Of a DNA stretch of 64,000 bases, positions 34,355 through 42,821 are shown one piece after another. The stretch is from Planctomycetota bacterium (GTDB lineage: Bacteria; Planctomycetota; Phycisphaerae; Phycisphaerales; SM1A02). The notes beneath the pieces are model-generated. The model was not told where the DNA came from. It was given only the letters and a program-made list of their open reading frames with translations, and searched no databases. The stretch spans positions 1-64,000 of the forward strand of contig JAQCEQ010000010.1 of NCBI GenBank assembly GCA_027618565.1, read 5' to 3'. How positions within the stretch are numbered: the first letter of the stretch is position 1; each line of letters begins with the position of its first letter. A program made the position numbers and the translations under genes.

Positions 34355-37066
34355 CTAGCGGCTGACATCGCCGCGCGCATTCTTGACCTGGATCCGGCCA
34401 GTCGCCAAGTCCCAGATCGCCTCGACGGCATTCAACTGGGAGCCGCCCTGCAGCGGGGAGATCGTCACGACGCGCCCTTGGCGCGCCTTGAGGACCGCCA
34501 ACTGGGTCGTCGTGTCGTACTCCATCGACTCGCAGTCGATGTCGTACTCGGGAGTGCGCACCTTGCACCGACCTTCCGCGATGAGCCGCCGAAGCGTGCC
34601 CGCCGTGCCAAACTCCAAGGCCTCCGCCTGGGCATCGGTGCGGCCATCGGCGATCTCCACCGGTGCCCCCGCCCCTGCATCCCCCGATCCCGTCCGCTCC
34701 ATCACGGCGATGGCGCGATCGCAGGTGACCGTGGTCCGGGACTTCCGATCAAGGCCCAGGTGCCGAATCTCCACGCCCAACTCCATACGGAACTGGGACA
34801 GCCCGTCCGTCCGGTTCTCCAAGTGCATGCTCTGCTTCCAGGAGAAGCCGGTCACCCCCAGGGACCCGATCATGGAAGGTCCCGACGATGCTGGCTGGCC
34901 CGACTCTGCCGGGCGATTGATCAGGATGGACCCGGCGACCGGGACGATGGCTTCCTTGGTCGCGGCGAACCAGGTCACTTCGTCGCACTTCAGCTGGAAC
35001 AACTCTGGCTGCCCCGCGGAGCCATCCTTGGCGCCAGGCCACACCTGGCTCTGGAGCCTTACGCCGCCTATGGCTTGCATCTCGGTGAGCTCGAGGGGAC
35101 CGCCGGCGGCGCCGAACGCGCCCTGCGGCTGGCGTGCGGTCCCGATGCTTGGGACGAACTCCAGTTGCACCGAGCCGGCTTCAAGCGAATCCCGCTCGAC
35201 TGCGTCTGGCTCGGAGACAAGGTCCACCTCACCGACGACCAACAGCGTGGCACCGGCGTTCCCGCGATCGACAAATCTCATGCTCTCTTTCCACACCGCC
35301 CTGGTCTGCCGGTGGAGTCCCTCCAGATTCAGCGCCCCGACCCGGCCGTGCACATCGTCGGGCACAATCACCTCCGCGAAGATCGAGGCACTCCCGCTCC
35401 CCGGCGACATGACGGTACGAGCGGCCTCGTCCACCTGGAGGCGTTCGACATCGTGGAGCAGCGCGTTTCCCCGCACCACCTGCACGCCGGGACCGTGGAG
35501 TTCCGCCTGCCGCCGAGTGGGCCACGCCTGCACTCGGTCTCCCCAGGCTCGTGCGCCCTCGCGAAGCTGCAGCTCCACGCCGCCTTCGGCATCGGCACGC
35601 TCGATCTCGCTGGCGGCAACGAGCGAGTCATCCGAGGGGCGGGAAGTCGTGCCAGGCACCGCCGTGAATCGCACGCGCAATGACGACGACCAAAGCGTCT
35701 GCCCGACATCCGACGCCACCACCCCGCCCCGCGCCACCATCGAGCGCAGCCGAGTGGCTCCATCGACGCGATCCAGTTCCAGGTTGAGCTCCGGCGCCAC
35801 GAGCGATCGACCCCCGTCGTCGCCGACGCGCATCGGTTCGCCGTCAAGGAACACCAGCACTCCGTCGCGCGTGGCAGGGACCGAATCGGCCTCCGAGGCT
35901 CGCACCACTTCCAGCGGCCCATCCGCCCACACGGCGATCATGTCGCCACGGGTGGAGCGGGCGCCGCCAGCTGTCCCCTGGGAGGAGGGGTGGGCCGGCA
36001 GCGTCGAAGGCGCGCTGGCCATCACCAGCCACGGCACGAGTCGGGGAGCCAAGGGCAGTGCCGCGAACTCGGCTACATCCGTGGAAGAGCCCATCCCTCC
36101 CGCCACCTCCGGTGCGCCGGGAATCGTGAGGCCACCCGTGTCAACCAGGTCGCCCTCCAGGGAGAGCACCGCGAGAAGGTGGTCGCCACCGAAGGAACTG
36201 GACGGCCCTCCCGTGTAGCGCACAATGCGCACATTCTTCGTGAGCGTGACACGATGGAACGGGCTCACTTCTGGCCTGGGTGTCGCACCACGGGCCACCA
36301 CCAACGCTGGGGCGAGGCCGCCGCCGGCACGCTCGGGCGGGGCCCCACTGGCTTGGTCGAGCGCCTTGGACATCGAGCGGTCGATCACCAGGGGGCCGGT
36401 CAGCCTGGCCACATGGAGCGACTCCACGGTCCTTCGGTCGGCCGACATCTGGAGGTCGAGGTCTTCTCCCTCGAACCGAATGGTCGGCGTCGTCACGCGC
36501 GCGTCGTTCACGCAGCGCAGCGTCCCGTGCAGAAAGTCCACGTTGGCAGCACTGGCCTCGAACACCATCGACGGCGAGTCCGCACCCAGGTGCACGGTTC
36601 CATCCGACCCCGGTGCGAAGACCTTGGCGATCACGTCGCCCTCAAAGTCGCCGCGCTCCATGGCGCGCTGCGGCACATAGGTGCGTGCCCGCTCGGCTCG
36701 AAGCGTTACCACCCGTCCATCCTCCAGGTAGAAGACCGCGCGCGGCTGCTCCATCGCCAGCCACTGGCCGGGCTCCGGGTCCAGCCGCTGCGCACTGTAT
36801 TGCTGTGCCAACGTCCCGTCCGGGTTGGCGACCTGCACCCATCCACCCTTCTCCAGCTGCATGCCCGTCGGGCTGGACAGGTCAAGCGCCGGCGAACTGC
36901 TGACCCGATTGGGATCGAGCGGTGACGGAGGACGGACCGCATCCGCGTCCAGGACGGCCGGCTTGATTGGACCAGCGTCCGACAGGTCCCACCACCTCGC
37001 TGCGACAAGGAGGCCAGCCACCACCGCGATCCCAAGGACCGCGGACACCACGCCGCGACGGATCAC
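34355..37066 (-). CDS. Very large LptC/LptA (OstA)-like protein
   Basis: The 903-aa product (GTG 37066) starts with one membrane helix (VVSAVLGIAVVAGLLVAARW). It continues with a region resembling LptC (GGWVQVANPDGTLAQQYSAQ, then VFYLEDGRVVTLRAERA). Further blocks with LptA/OstA-like beta-jellyroll character follow, including a C-terminal block with RCKVRTPEYDIDCESMEYDT and VVTISPLQGG. LptC and LptA form the periplasmic LPS bridge, and each is normally under 200 aa, so this would be a fused and enlarged version. Assignment is by local motifs plus coupling (GTGA overlap, 37063-37066) to kdsC, which adjoins lptC in many Gram-negatives. Confidence 0.75.
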   Translation of the reverse strand: MIRRGVVSAVLGIAVVAGLLVAARWWDLSDAGPIKPAVLDADAVRPPSPLDPNRVSSSPALDLSSPTGMQLEKGGWVQVANPDGTLAQQYSAQRLDPEPGQWLAMEQPRAVFYLEDGRVVTLRAERARTYVPQRAMERGDFEGDVIAKVFAPGSDGTVHLGADSPSMVFEASAANVDFLHGTLRCVNDARVTTPTIRFEGEDLDLQMSADRRTVESLHVARLTGPLVIDRSMSKALDQASGAPPERAGGGLAPALVVARGATPRPEVSPFHRVTLTKNVRIVRYTGGPSSSFGGDHLLAVLSLEGDLVDTGGLTIPGAPEVAGGMGSSTDVAEFAALPLAPRLVPWLVMASAPSTLPAHPSSQGTAGGARSTRGDMIAVWADGPLEVVRASEADSVPATRDGVLVFLDGEPMRVGDDGGRSLVAPELNLELDRVDGATRLRSMVARGGVVASDVGQTLWSSSLRVRFTAVPGTTSRPSDDSLVAASEIERADAEGGVELQLREGARAWGDRVQAWPTRRQAELHGPGVQVVRGNALLHDVERLQVDEAARTVMSPGSGSASIFAEVIVPDDVHGRVGALNLEGLHRQTRAVWKESMRFVDRGNAGATLLVVGEVDLVSEPDAVERDSLEAGSVQLEFVPSIGTARQPQGAFGAAGGPLELTEMQAIGGVRLQSQVWPGAKDGSAGQPELFQLKCDEVTWFAATKEAIVPVAGSILINRPAESGQPASSGPSMIGSLGVTGFSWKQSMHLENRTDGLSQFRMELGVEIRHLGLDRKSRTTVTCDRAIAVMERTGSGDAGAGAPVEIADGRTDAQAEALEFGTAGTLRRLIAEGRCKVRTPEYDIDCESMEYDTTTQLAVLKARQGRVVTISPLQGGSQLNAVEAIWDLATGRIQVKNARGDVSR

Positions 37067-37653
37067 GAGACCCTCCCATCGATCACTTCACCGTCGCAGA
37101 CGCCCACGGCAGCCGGACGGCGCACCTCGAGCAAGATGTCGATCAACTCGCGCACGGCCCCGTGCCCCCCACGCGCCGACACCACGATGTCCGCGCGGCT
37201 GCGGACCTGTGCGACGGCGTCAGCCGGTGCCGCCGACACCCCGCACGCATTGAACGCGGCCATGTCGGGCAGGTCGTCGCCCATCATCAGCGCCTGGTCG
37301 GGGCGGACCCCGATGTCCGCGCACAGGCGCCTTGCCCCCGCAGCCTTGTCCTGGCATCCTTGGACCACCCGGTCCACGCCAAGTTCACGCGCGCGGTGTT
37401 CGACGACACTGCCGCAACGACCGGAGAGAAAAGCAACCGTGTTCCCGGCCCGGCGCCATTGGACGATCCCCAATCCATCCTTCACGTCAAACCGCCGGGA
37501 CTCGGACCCGTCCGCACCGACGAAGATGCCGCCGTCGGTGAGCACGCCGTCCACATCAAGGATCAGCAGGGTGACCTGAGAGAGACGCCCACGCATCGAG
37601 GGATCGACGGACGCGGCGGTCACGGCGCGAGTGTGCTCACCCTGGCTGGGCAT
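37063..37653 (-). CDS. kdsC: 3-deoxy-D-manno-octulosonate 8-phosphate phosphatase
   Basis: KdsC removes phosphate from Kdo-8-phosphate in the LPS inner-core pathway. The 196-aa HAD phosphatase has LILDVDGVLTDGGIFV (catalytic DxD), KDGLGI, AFLSGR, the Lys region CQDKAAG and MMGDDLPDMAAF, all KdsC-typical. It lacks a cap domain, as expected for the tetrameric C0 type. Residues 1-25 are extra. ATG 37653 is preceded by TACACT 7 nt upstream. It heads an operon with the LptC/LptA-like gene. Confidence 0.94.
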   Translation of the reverse strand: MPSQGEHTRAVTAASVDPSMRGRLSQVTLLILDVDGVLTDGGIFVGADGSESRRFDVKDGLGIVQWRRAGNTVAFLSGRCGSVVEHRARELGVDRVVQGCQDKAAGARRLCADIGVRPDQALMMGDDLPDMAAFNACGVSAAPADAVAQVRSRADIVVSARGGHGAVRELIDILLEVRRPAAVGVCDGEVIDGRVS

Positions 37654-37660
37654 GTTGGTG

Positions 37661-37666
37661 AGTGTA
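37661..37666 (-). promoter_or_regulatory. TACACT -10-like element of kdsC
   Basis: TACACT on the minus strand ends 7 nt before ATG 37653, again a start-proximal element without a clear -35. Confidence 0.45.
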
Positions 37667-37680
37667 GGTGGATGTGCCGC

Positions 37681-38499
37681 TCATCCCGTGGCGGCGATGG
37701 CCGGCGGGAGCGTGGCTAGAGCCAGGATGTCGTAGGCGGCATGGGCTCCCACGGCGATCCCAAAGCCCCGCGTGACAAAAAGGGTGCCGAACCAGAACCC
37801 AGCCACCAACAGGAAGAACGCGTCGCGAACCACGAGGCCGCCGGAGGCATCCCGAATCGGGTGGTACAGCATGAACGCCACCGCCGCCGCCCCGACCGCA
37901 ATCCACGTCGCCGTTCGGTCCGGCACCCGACACAGGTCGTGCAGCGCTCCGTGCAGCAGCGACACCAAGGCAAGCCGGAAGACCAATTCCTCGTAGAGTC
38001 CCGCACCCAGCGACAGACCAAGCCGGCCGGGCCAGTCAAGCACTCGTGCGCCCGATGTCAGGCTGGTGGCTCCACCCTCCGGCTGGGCGGCGAAGGCGAG
38101 CGTGAGCCCGATGATGATCCCGGCCATGTACAGAGGGATGGACGCCAGGAGGCTCTCCCCCACCATTCCGGCGGACACCGGCCAAGAGACCTTCCACGGC
38201 TGCCTGCTCAGCACCTGCCAGAGCACCAGCACCACGACGATGGCGATGGCCGGGATCGAAAGGCTGGGGAGGCCGACCTGACTGCCGTCCACGCCTAAGG
38301 CACTGAAGAGGCGCAGGATGCCCTCGTGGGCCCGATTCGTGAGCGTCGTTCCGTCCAATCGAGCCAAGCCGACGGCCAAGAGGACTTCGTTGGCGACGCA
38401 AATCGGCAGCACAAGCGACAGCACCTGCATCGGGCGCTTCGCACATTCCCAGTACGAAGGATCAGTCGCGGCGCCTTGAGGTGCGCGCCGCCTCGGCAT
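37681..38499 (-). CDS. CPBP-family intramembrane glutamic protease-like protein
   Basis: This is a multi-pass membrane protein (272 aa from ATG 38499) with the Abi/CAAX signature EELVFRLAL (EExxxR), then FMLYHPI and a last helix GIAVGAHAAYD, the three conserved CPBP motifs. Family members cleave prenylated or other membrane substrates, and the target here is unknown. The frame opens further to a TTG at 38556, 7 nt from the rpsT stop, adding 19 mostly basic residues, so the start is uncertain. It probably shares the rpsT transcript. Confidence 0.82.
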   Translation of the reverse strand: MPRRRAPQGAATDPSYWECAKRPMQVLSLVLPICVANEVLLAVGLARLDGTTLTNRAHEGILRLFSALGVDGSQVGLPSLSIPAIAIVVVLVLWQVLSRQPWKVSWPVSAGMVGESLLASIPLYMAGIIIGLTLAFAAQPEGGATSLTSGARVLDWPGRLGLSLGAGLYEELVFRLALVSLLHGALHDLCRVPDRTATWIAVGAAAVAFMLYHPIRDASGGLVVRDAFFLLVAGFWFGTLFVTRGFGIAVGAHAAYDILALATLPPAIAATG

Positions 38500-38562
38500 C
38501 CCATCGGAAGAAGCGTGTCGCACGCGACGCGCCTTGGCAGAATTGGTTTCCCGCAAGGCCGA

Positions 38563-38841
38563 CTAGGCCGCCTTGGCTGCCTGGGCCTTGTTCAGCCGAG
38601 CCGCGAGCCGGCTCTTCTTTCGAGCGGCCGTGTTGCGGTGGTACGTGTTCTTCGTCGAGAACCGGTCCAGCAATCCAGAGACCTTCGAGAGCTCCTTGGA
38701 CGCGACCGCGAGATCGCCATCGTGGACGGCCTGCAAGAAGGCCTTGGTGGAGTCCTTGACCTGTCGCTTGCGCCACGTGTTCAGGGCATTGCGCTTGGCG
38801 GTCTGGCGAACGCGCTTCTTGGCTGAGTCGGTGTTGGGCAC
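38563..38841 (-). CDS. rpsT: 30S ribosomal protein S20
   Basis: The 92-aa basic helical protein binds 16S rRNA. MPNTDSAKKRVRQTAKRNAL and the Lys/Arg-rich C-terminus are classic bS20. It starts at GTG 38841 with GAGGA 9 nt upstream, a genuine Shine-Dalgarno. A non-ATG start is also known for E. coli rpsT. It is driven by the promoter at 38877-38905. Confidence 0.96.
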   Translation of the reverse strand: MPNTDSAKKRVRQTAKRNALNTWRKRQVKDSTKAFLQAVHDGDLAVASKELSKVSGLLDRFSTKNTYHRNTAARKKSRLAARLNKAQAAKAA

Positions 38842-38876
38842 TGGGGTCCTCTTGGGTTCCGTGGGGGGAATCTAGC

Positions 38877-38944
38877 AGTGTCCCACAAACCCGTGGAATC
38901 CGCAAGCCGACCCGCTTGACGAGACGCATCGAATGCGGGACACT
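38877..38944. promoter_or_regulatory. Symmetric divergent promoters of rpsT and the coiled-coil gene
   Basis: Minus strand: TTGCGG (38900-38905), 17 bp, GACACT (38877-38882). Plus strand: TTGACG (38916-38921), 17 bp, GACACT (38939-38944). The two -10s lie inside an 8-bp inverted repeat (AGTGTCCC 38877-38884, GGGACACT 38937-38944). The word ctcttgggttcc is directly repeated at 38849-38860 and 38943-38954. Confidence 0.5.
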
Positions 38945-38969
38945 CTTGGGTTCCCCACGGACCCACCCC

Positions 38970-40280
38970 ATGGCCACACGATCAGGCGAAACAGGCATTG
39001 TCGCAACCTTAGTGCTCTTCGTGATTGCCACCGTCGGCCTCTTGGTCGCGACGGTCCTCCTCTTCAATGCCAAGGGGGCGGCGGAGCGGGAAAGGGACGA
39101 GACCCGGAATGATCTGCGGTCGTCCGAGCAGAAGCTGGACGGGCTCGAGAAGGTGTCCCGCGAAGCGGCCTCGATCCTCGGCACCAACACGCTTGACCCC
39201 TCCGAGATCCGGATGGCCCTTGGCCTGAATGCGAACGACCGGGCCACGCAGGTGGTCACGACGCTCCGCCGTTCCATCAAGGACGCCGAAGCCCGACTGA
39301 AGGCACTCCAGCAGGAAGTGGACCAGACGCGACTCTCGGCGGAGACCGAGCGCGCCGCCTTCGCCGATGCCCGCGCCGAGTTTGACCGGGGCTTGGAGTC
39401 GATCCGCCAGGAACTCTCGGGGTTCCAGGACCTGGCCTCCGCCTTCGGTGCGCAGGTCGACGAGCTTCGCGACGACTTCGCCCGGTCCACCAACAACCTT
39501 CGGGAGGAGCATCGGTCCCGCCGGGACCTGCTCGAGGCACGGCTGAAGGACGCCGAGGAGGAGAGCGAGACGCTCACGGTCCAGGTGGAGCGACTGAACA
39601 AGATCGTCCGCGGCGCACGCGCGCGCGCCCAGGACGCTGCGACGCTGGTGGATGCACGGATCGTGGACATCACGCCTGACGGGACGATGCTGTTCGTCGA
39701 CCTGGGGCGGCGCGATCGCCTCCGCCCGGGGATGACCTTTGAGGTCTACAGCGATCCTTCGCTCATCACCAGCACCAACCGCATGACCGGCGAGGCGACG
39801 CCGATGGTCGGCAAGGCGACCGTCGAGATCCTTCGGGTCGGAGACACCACCTCCCAGGCCCGCGTCACCCGCCTCGCGCCGCGCGGCCAGATCCAGCGGA
39901 GTGATGTCCTGGCCAACCCGATCTACTCCCCCGACCACCAATACCGGTTCCTGGTCCACGGGCTGTTCGATGTCGACGGGGACGGGCTGCCGAGCCAGCC
40001 TGAGTCCGACTTCGTGCGGCAACGGATCGTGGATTGGAATGGCGCGGTGGCGGAGAGTGGCACCATGAGCGGCGATGTCGACTTCGTGGTCGTGGGCCTC
40101 CGCCCGATTCGCCGCCCTGCTCCCTCCATCGATGCGTCGGATGCGGAGATGGCTGCGTACGCGAAGGCGGAGGAGCAGCTCGATCAGTACGACACTCTGC
40201 TTCGCGCGGCTGCCGAGGCTCAGATCCCCGTCCTCAACTGGAACCGACTTCAGGTGCTGACCGGCTCAGCGCAGCGGTGA
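38970..40280 (+). CDS. Coiled-coil membrane protein with a possible BRCT-like C-terminal domain
   Basis: The 436-aa protein has one N-terminal membrane helix (IVATLVLFVIATVGLLVATVL, core VLFVIATVGLLVATV) and then about 180 residues of charged heptad coiled coil (39-220). A small beta domain follows (ARIVDITPDGTMLFVDLGRR, RLRPGMTFEVYS). The C-terminal 110 residues read FLVHGLF, FVRQRIVDWNGAV, DVDFVVVG and AAEAQIPVLNWNRLQVLTG, an order of elements like a BRCT domain. That last point is inference. I do not recognise the family. ATG 38970 is chosen because the helix begins right after it. Its stop overlaps the acyltransferase GTG. Confidence 0.8.
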   Translation: MATRSGETGIVATLVLFVIATVGLLVATVLLFNAKGAAERERDETRNDLRSSEQKLDGLEKVSREAASILGTNTLDPSEIRMALGLNANDRATQVVTTLRRSIKDAEARLKALQQEVDQTRLSAETERAAFADARAEFDRGLESIRQELSGFQDLASAFGAQVDELRDDFARSTNNLREEHRSRRDLLEARLKDAEEESETLTVQVERLNKIVRGARARAQDAATLVDARIVDITPDGTMLFVDLGRRDRLRPGMTFEVYSDPSLITSTNRMTGEATPMVGKATVEILRVGDTTSQARVTRLAPRGQIQRSDVLANPIYSPDHQYRFLVHGLFDVDGDGLPSQPESDFVRQRIVDWNGAVAESGTMSGDVDFVVVGLRPIRRPAPSIDASDAEMAAYAKAEEQLDQYDTLLRAAAEAQIPVLNWNRLQVLTGSAQR

Positions 40281-41314
40281 CCCGCGTCGCGGACCTCGCC
40301 CAGTACGCGGCGCTCCGCGGCGCATTCGCGCTCTTCCATTCGTTTCCCGTCTCCGCCAACCTGCGTACCGCGCGGGCGGTCGCGCGCGCGTACATGGCCA
40401 TCTCCGCCAAGCACCGAGTCCGCGGGCGCCGACACCTTCGTGCCGCGTTTCCGGAGGCGACGGAGGCCTGGGTCCAGCAGACCAATCTCGCTGCCTTCCA
40501 GCACCTTCTCCAGCTGTTCATGGTGGAGGCGATGCAGACCCCGCGACTCATCAATCATTCCAGCTGGCACCGGCATGTTTCCGTCAACGCCCAGGACGGC
40601 GCACTCCGGCGGGCGCTCCAGCTCCTGGCGCAGGGGCGGCCCGCCATCTTCATCACGGGTCACTGTGGAAGCTGGGAACTCCTGGGATTCGTGCTCAGCT
40701 TGCTGGGACTCCCGATGGTTGCGCTGGCCCGTCCCCTCGACAATCCCTATCTCAACCGGTGGATCATGGGCGTGCGGGAGGCCCGCGGCCTGCGCATCCT
40801 CACCAAGTTCGGGGCCAGCAAGGAGGCCGTCCAGATCCTCCGTTCCGGCGGCCGCGTGGGCTTCATCGCCGACCAAGATGCGGGGATGGACGGAGTGTTC
40901 GTCCCGTTCTTCGGCCGCCTCGCCAGCGCCTACAAGTCGATCGCCCTCCTGGCCATGACGCAGGAAGTCCCCATCATCGTGGGAGGCGCCTTCCGCGATG
41001 CCGGAGGATTCCACTATCGGCTGGAGGTGGACGAAGTGATCGAACCGGAGGCCTGGTCCCACGCCACCGATCCACTGTACTGGCTCACGGCCCGATACAC
41101 CGCCAGCCTTGAGCGGATGGTGAGGCGGCATCCCGATCAATACCTGTGGATCCACAGGCGGTGGAAGAGCCGTCCGCGCCACGAGCGCGAAGGAGTCAGC
41201 ATGCCCACGCGGCTGGAGGCCAAGCTGCGGGAACTGGACTGGCTCTCCCCCTCGGAAGCCGATGCGATCATCAGTCGATCCGCGGCCGCGACTGGGGAGT
41301 GCCATGCCGCCTAG
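40277..41314 (+). CDS. LpxL/HtrB-like lysophospholipid (lipid A) acyltransferase
   Basis: The 345-aa product (GTG 40277, overlapping the previous stop as GTGA) belongs to the lipid A lauroyl/myristoyl acyltransferase family. It shows the catalytic H-x4-E motif in ITGHCGSWELLG, then VALARPLDNPYLNRWI, RSGGRVGFIADQDAGMDGVF and FFGRLA. These enzymes add secondary acyl chains to Kdo2-lipid A or related lipids at the inner membrane. Start 40277 removes an upstream stretch that lies in another gene's coding region. With KdsD/KdsC and Lpt genes nearby, lipid A is the likely substrate. Confidence 0.88.
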   Translation: MTRVADLAQYAALRGAFALFHSFPVSANLRTARAVARAYMAISAKHRVRGRRHLRAAFPEATEAWVQQTNLAAFQHLLQLFMVEAMQTPRLINHSSWHRHVSVNAQDGALRRALQLLAQGRPAIFITGHCGSWELLGFVLSLLGLPMVALARPLDNPYLNRWIMGVREARGLRILTKFGASKEAVQILRSGGRVGFIADQDAGMDGVFVPFFGRLASAYKSIALLAMTQEVPIIVGGAFRDAGGFHYRLEVDEVIEPEAWSHATDPLYWLTARYTASLERMVRRHPDQYLWIHRRWKSRPRHEREGVSMPTRLEAKLRELDWLSPSEADAIISRSAAATGECHAA

Positions 41315-41717
41315 CGGGACACGTGCGGGCCCGCGACATCCGGGCACCCATCGCCTCGCCGACAAGCGGGTCCTGGTCGCCGATGATGATGCCGACATCG
41401 CGGAAGCGCTCCGCATCGCGATTGAGGTCGAGGGTGGATCCGCGACCGTGGTCCACGATGGCAGGGCAGCGCTTCACGCCGTGCGATCCGAGGCCTGGGA
41501 CGCCGTCGTGCTCGACATGATGTTGCCAGGGTTTTCCGGGCTCGCGCTGGCCGAGGAACTGGCCACCCAGGGAGGCACACCCCCCATCGTGATGCTGACC
41601 GCGAACCAAGGCCATCGTCATCGCGAGTACGCGCTGTCGCACGGTGTGCGGCTCTACCTCCAGAAGCCAGTGGCGCTGGAGCGTGTCGTGGAGTCCTTGG
41701 CGTCGGTCACACGCTAG
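41304..41717 (+). CDS. Single-domain response regulator (CheY-like)
   Basis: The 137-aa receiver domain has the acidic pocket VADDDAD, phospho-acceptor Asp in VVLDMMLPG, Thr in MLTAN and Lys in LYLQKPV. There is no output domain. No histidine kinase gene is near, so its signal partner is unknown. ATG 41304 lies 11 bp before the end of the acyltransferase gene, which implies translational coupling. Confidence 0.9.
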   Translation: MPPSGTRAGPRHPGTHRLADKRVLVADDDADIAEALRIAIEVEGGSATVVHDGRAALHAVRSEAWDAVVLDMMLPGFSGLALAEELATQGGTPPIVMLTANQGHRHREYALSHGVRLYLQKPVALERVVESLASVTR

Positions 41718-41756
41718 GCTTCGGTCCGTTGCCCCCTGCCACTTCGTGATCACATC

Positions 41757-42110
41757 ATGCGCCAATTCGTGATCTCTGCCCGCCACCGGCCACCGGACGG
41801 CACGCTGCCGCCCATCATGCCAAGGGAGGAGCTCTTGGCATCGCTGGCACGGATCAACACCCACCTTGATGCACCCGACTCAGCCTGCCTGTATGGACCT
41901 GGCGTCCGGATCGAGTTGCCGGCGGACCCCTCCCCCACGCAACTGTTGGTGACCGTCGATGACGAGGACACGGCCTGGCCGTACCTCCTCCGATTGGTCA
42001 AGACCCTTCCCGTCCGGGTGCTCAATCTCGAGACCAATCATGAACTTGGTGCTCCACGGGACGATCCCGCAGGAGCCTCCGTTTCCGGCCCCGAAGACGC
42101 ACACGATTGA
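41757..42110 (+). CDS. Hypothetical small protein
   Basis: The 117-aa frame shows the strong G/C third-position bias of the window's real genes. It has no signal peptide or membrane helix. Its middle (SACLYGPGVRIELPADPSP) and following predicted strand-helix (LLVTVDDEDTAWPYLLRLVK) suggest a small globular alpha/beta fold. I recognise no family. It lies 39 bp after the response regulator and could be co-transcribed. Confidence 0.6.
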   Translation: MRQFVISARHRPPDGTLPPIMPREELLASLARINTHLDAPDSACLYGPGVRIELPADPSPTQLLVTVDDEDTAWPYLLRLVKTLPVRVLNLETNHELGAPRDDPAGASVSGPEDAHD

Positions 42111-42130
42111 CCGGTGATCAGGAAGGAGAA

Positions 42131-42466
42131 CTACCGCGCCACGAGCTCGTCGCGCCGCCTCAAGTCCTCTTCGAGGCAGCGAACCAGGGCGTGCGCATCC
42201 GCGAACGCCTGCTCGAGGCTTGATCTCCCCCGGACAACCGCGAATGGGTCGACGGAGCCAGAGCCCGGTTGCCGACGCTTGCGATCCAAAGCCATCCCCA
42301 ATTCATCCCGAAGCGCCACAGCCTGGCCAAGGAGTTGGCACCCCCGATCTCCGGCCTGAAGGCGGCTCCCGCCGCCAACCAAACGAAGACCATCCAACAT
42401 GGATCGTCCATCGAGGTGGAGCGTGTTCAGGTGAGGTTTGGTGGCGATGGCGCCCTGTGCAGGCAT
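42131..42466 (-). CDS. Hypothetical small helical protein
   Basis: The 111-aa frame is convergent with the preceding gene (20 bp apart). It has reasonable G/C third-position bias and a plausible helical C-terminus (SSLEQAFADAHALVRCLEED then LRRRDELVAR). It lacks the TAnnnT element seen at most starts here and has no recognisable family, so it could be spurious. Confidence 0.45.
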   Translation of the reverse strand: MPAQGAIATKPHLNTLHLDGRSMLDGLRLVGGGSRLQAGDRGCQLLGQAVALRDELGMALDRKRRQPGSGSVDPFAVVRGRSSLEQAFADAHALVRCLEEDLRRRDELVAR

Positions 42467-42821
42467 TGAAGTGGCATTCTCCCACTGTCTTCAGAAGTCG
42501 GCAAGAAGGACCGAGAACCTTGAGTGTCGGACGGCACCAGGCCGTAGATTGGAAGAAACTAGCCAATCAGACCTTAGGTTCTTTTGAAAATAACAAGGCG
42601 GTTCGACCGCTCCGACACGATCGAACCGCCCTTGATCCGGGCTCCCTGAAGGAAGCCGCGAAGAAGCCTGTGCCGGACAGTATCGCGCGAATTGGGCGAT
42701 CGTCAATGGACTTCGATCAACTTCCCAAGAAATCCTCTAACCAACTGAAATAGTTGCTGTTATGGACAAGCACAACCCAGACTGAGACAGCCTGTCCACA
42801 ATCTCTCCACCGTGAGGTGTC
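42467..42821 (-). other. Low-GC non-coding stretch with several stem-loops; candidate structured RNA or long 3' UTR
   Basis: These 355 bp hold no convincing gene and are visibly less GC-rich than their surroundings. Read on the minus strand, downstream of the PEGA gene, they contain several stems: tggaca/tgtcca near 42755-42790, atcgc/gcgat (42682-42700), ggctccc-tgaa-ggaagcc (42640-42657) and the terminator at 42594-42634. Beyond the terminator lies gattgg/ccaatc (42547-42568). The series of stems ending in a terminator fits a small RNA or a structured 3' UTR. I recognise no known RNA family. Confidence 0.45.
42583..42634 (-). terminator. Rho-independent terminator on the minus strand
   Basis: A stem of 13 bp (right arm tcgaaccgcccttg 42621-42634, left arm caaggcggttcga 42594-42606, one bulged base) has a 14-nt loop. 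On the minus strand it is followed by the T-rich run TTATTTTC. It lies about 190 nt past the PEGA gene stop. Confidence 0.65.

Noticed and set aside
42594-42634. GGTTCGA word resembling a tRNA T-arm
   Set aside because: The T-loop is too short, no acceptor or anticodon stem can be paired around it, and the word is fully explained by the terminator stem.
42638-42662. gaaggaagc string resembling the SRP RNA core
   Set aside because: The rest of the SRP consensus (CAGG upstream and AGCAG asymmetric loop) is missing; it forms a simple tetraloop hairpin instead.
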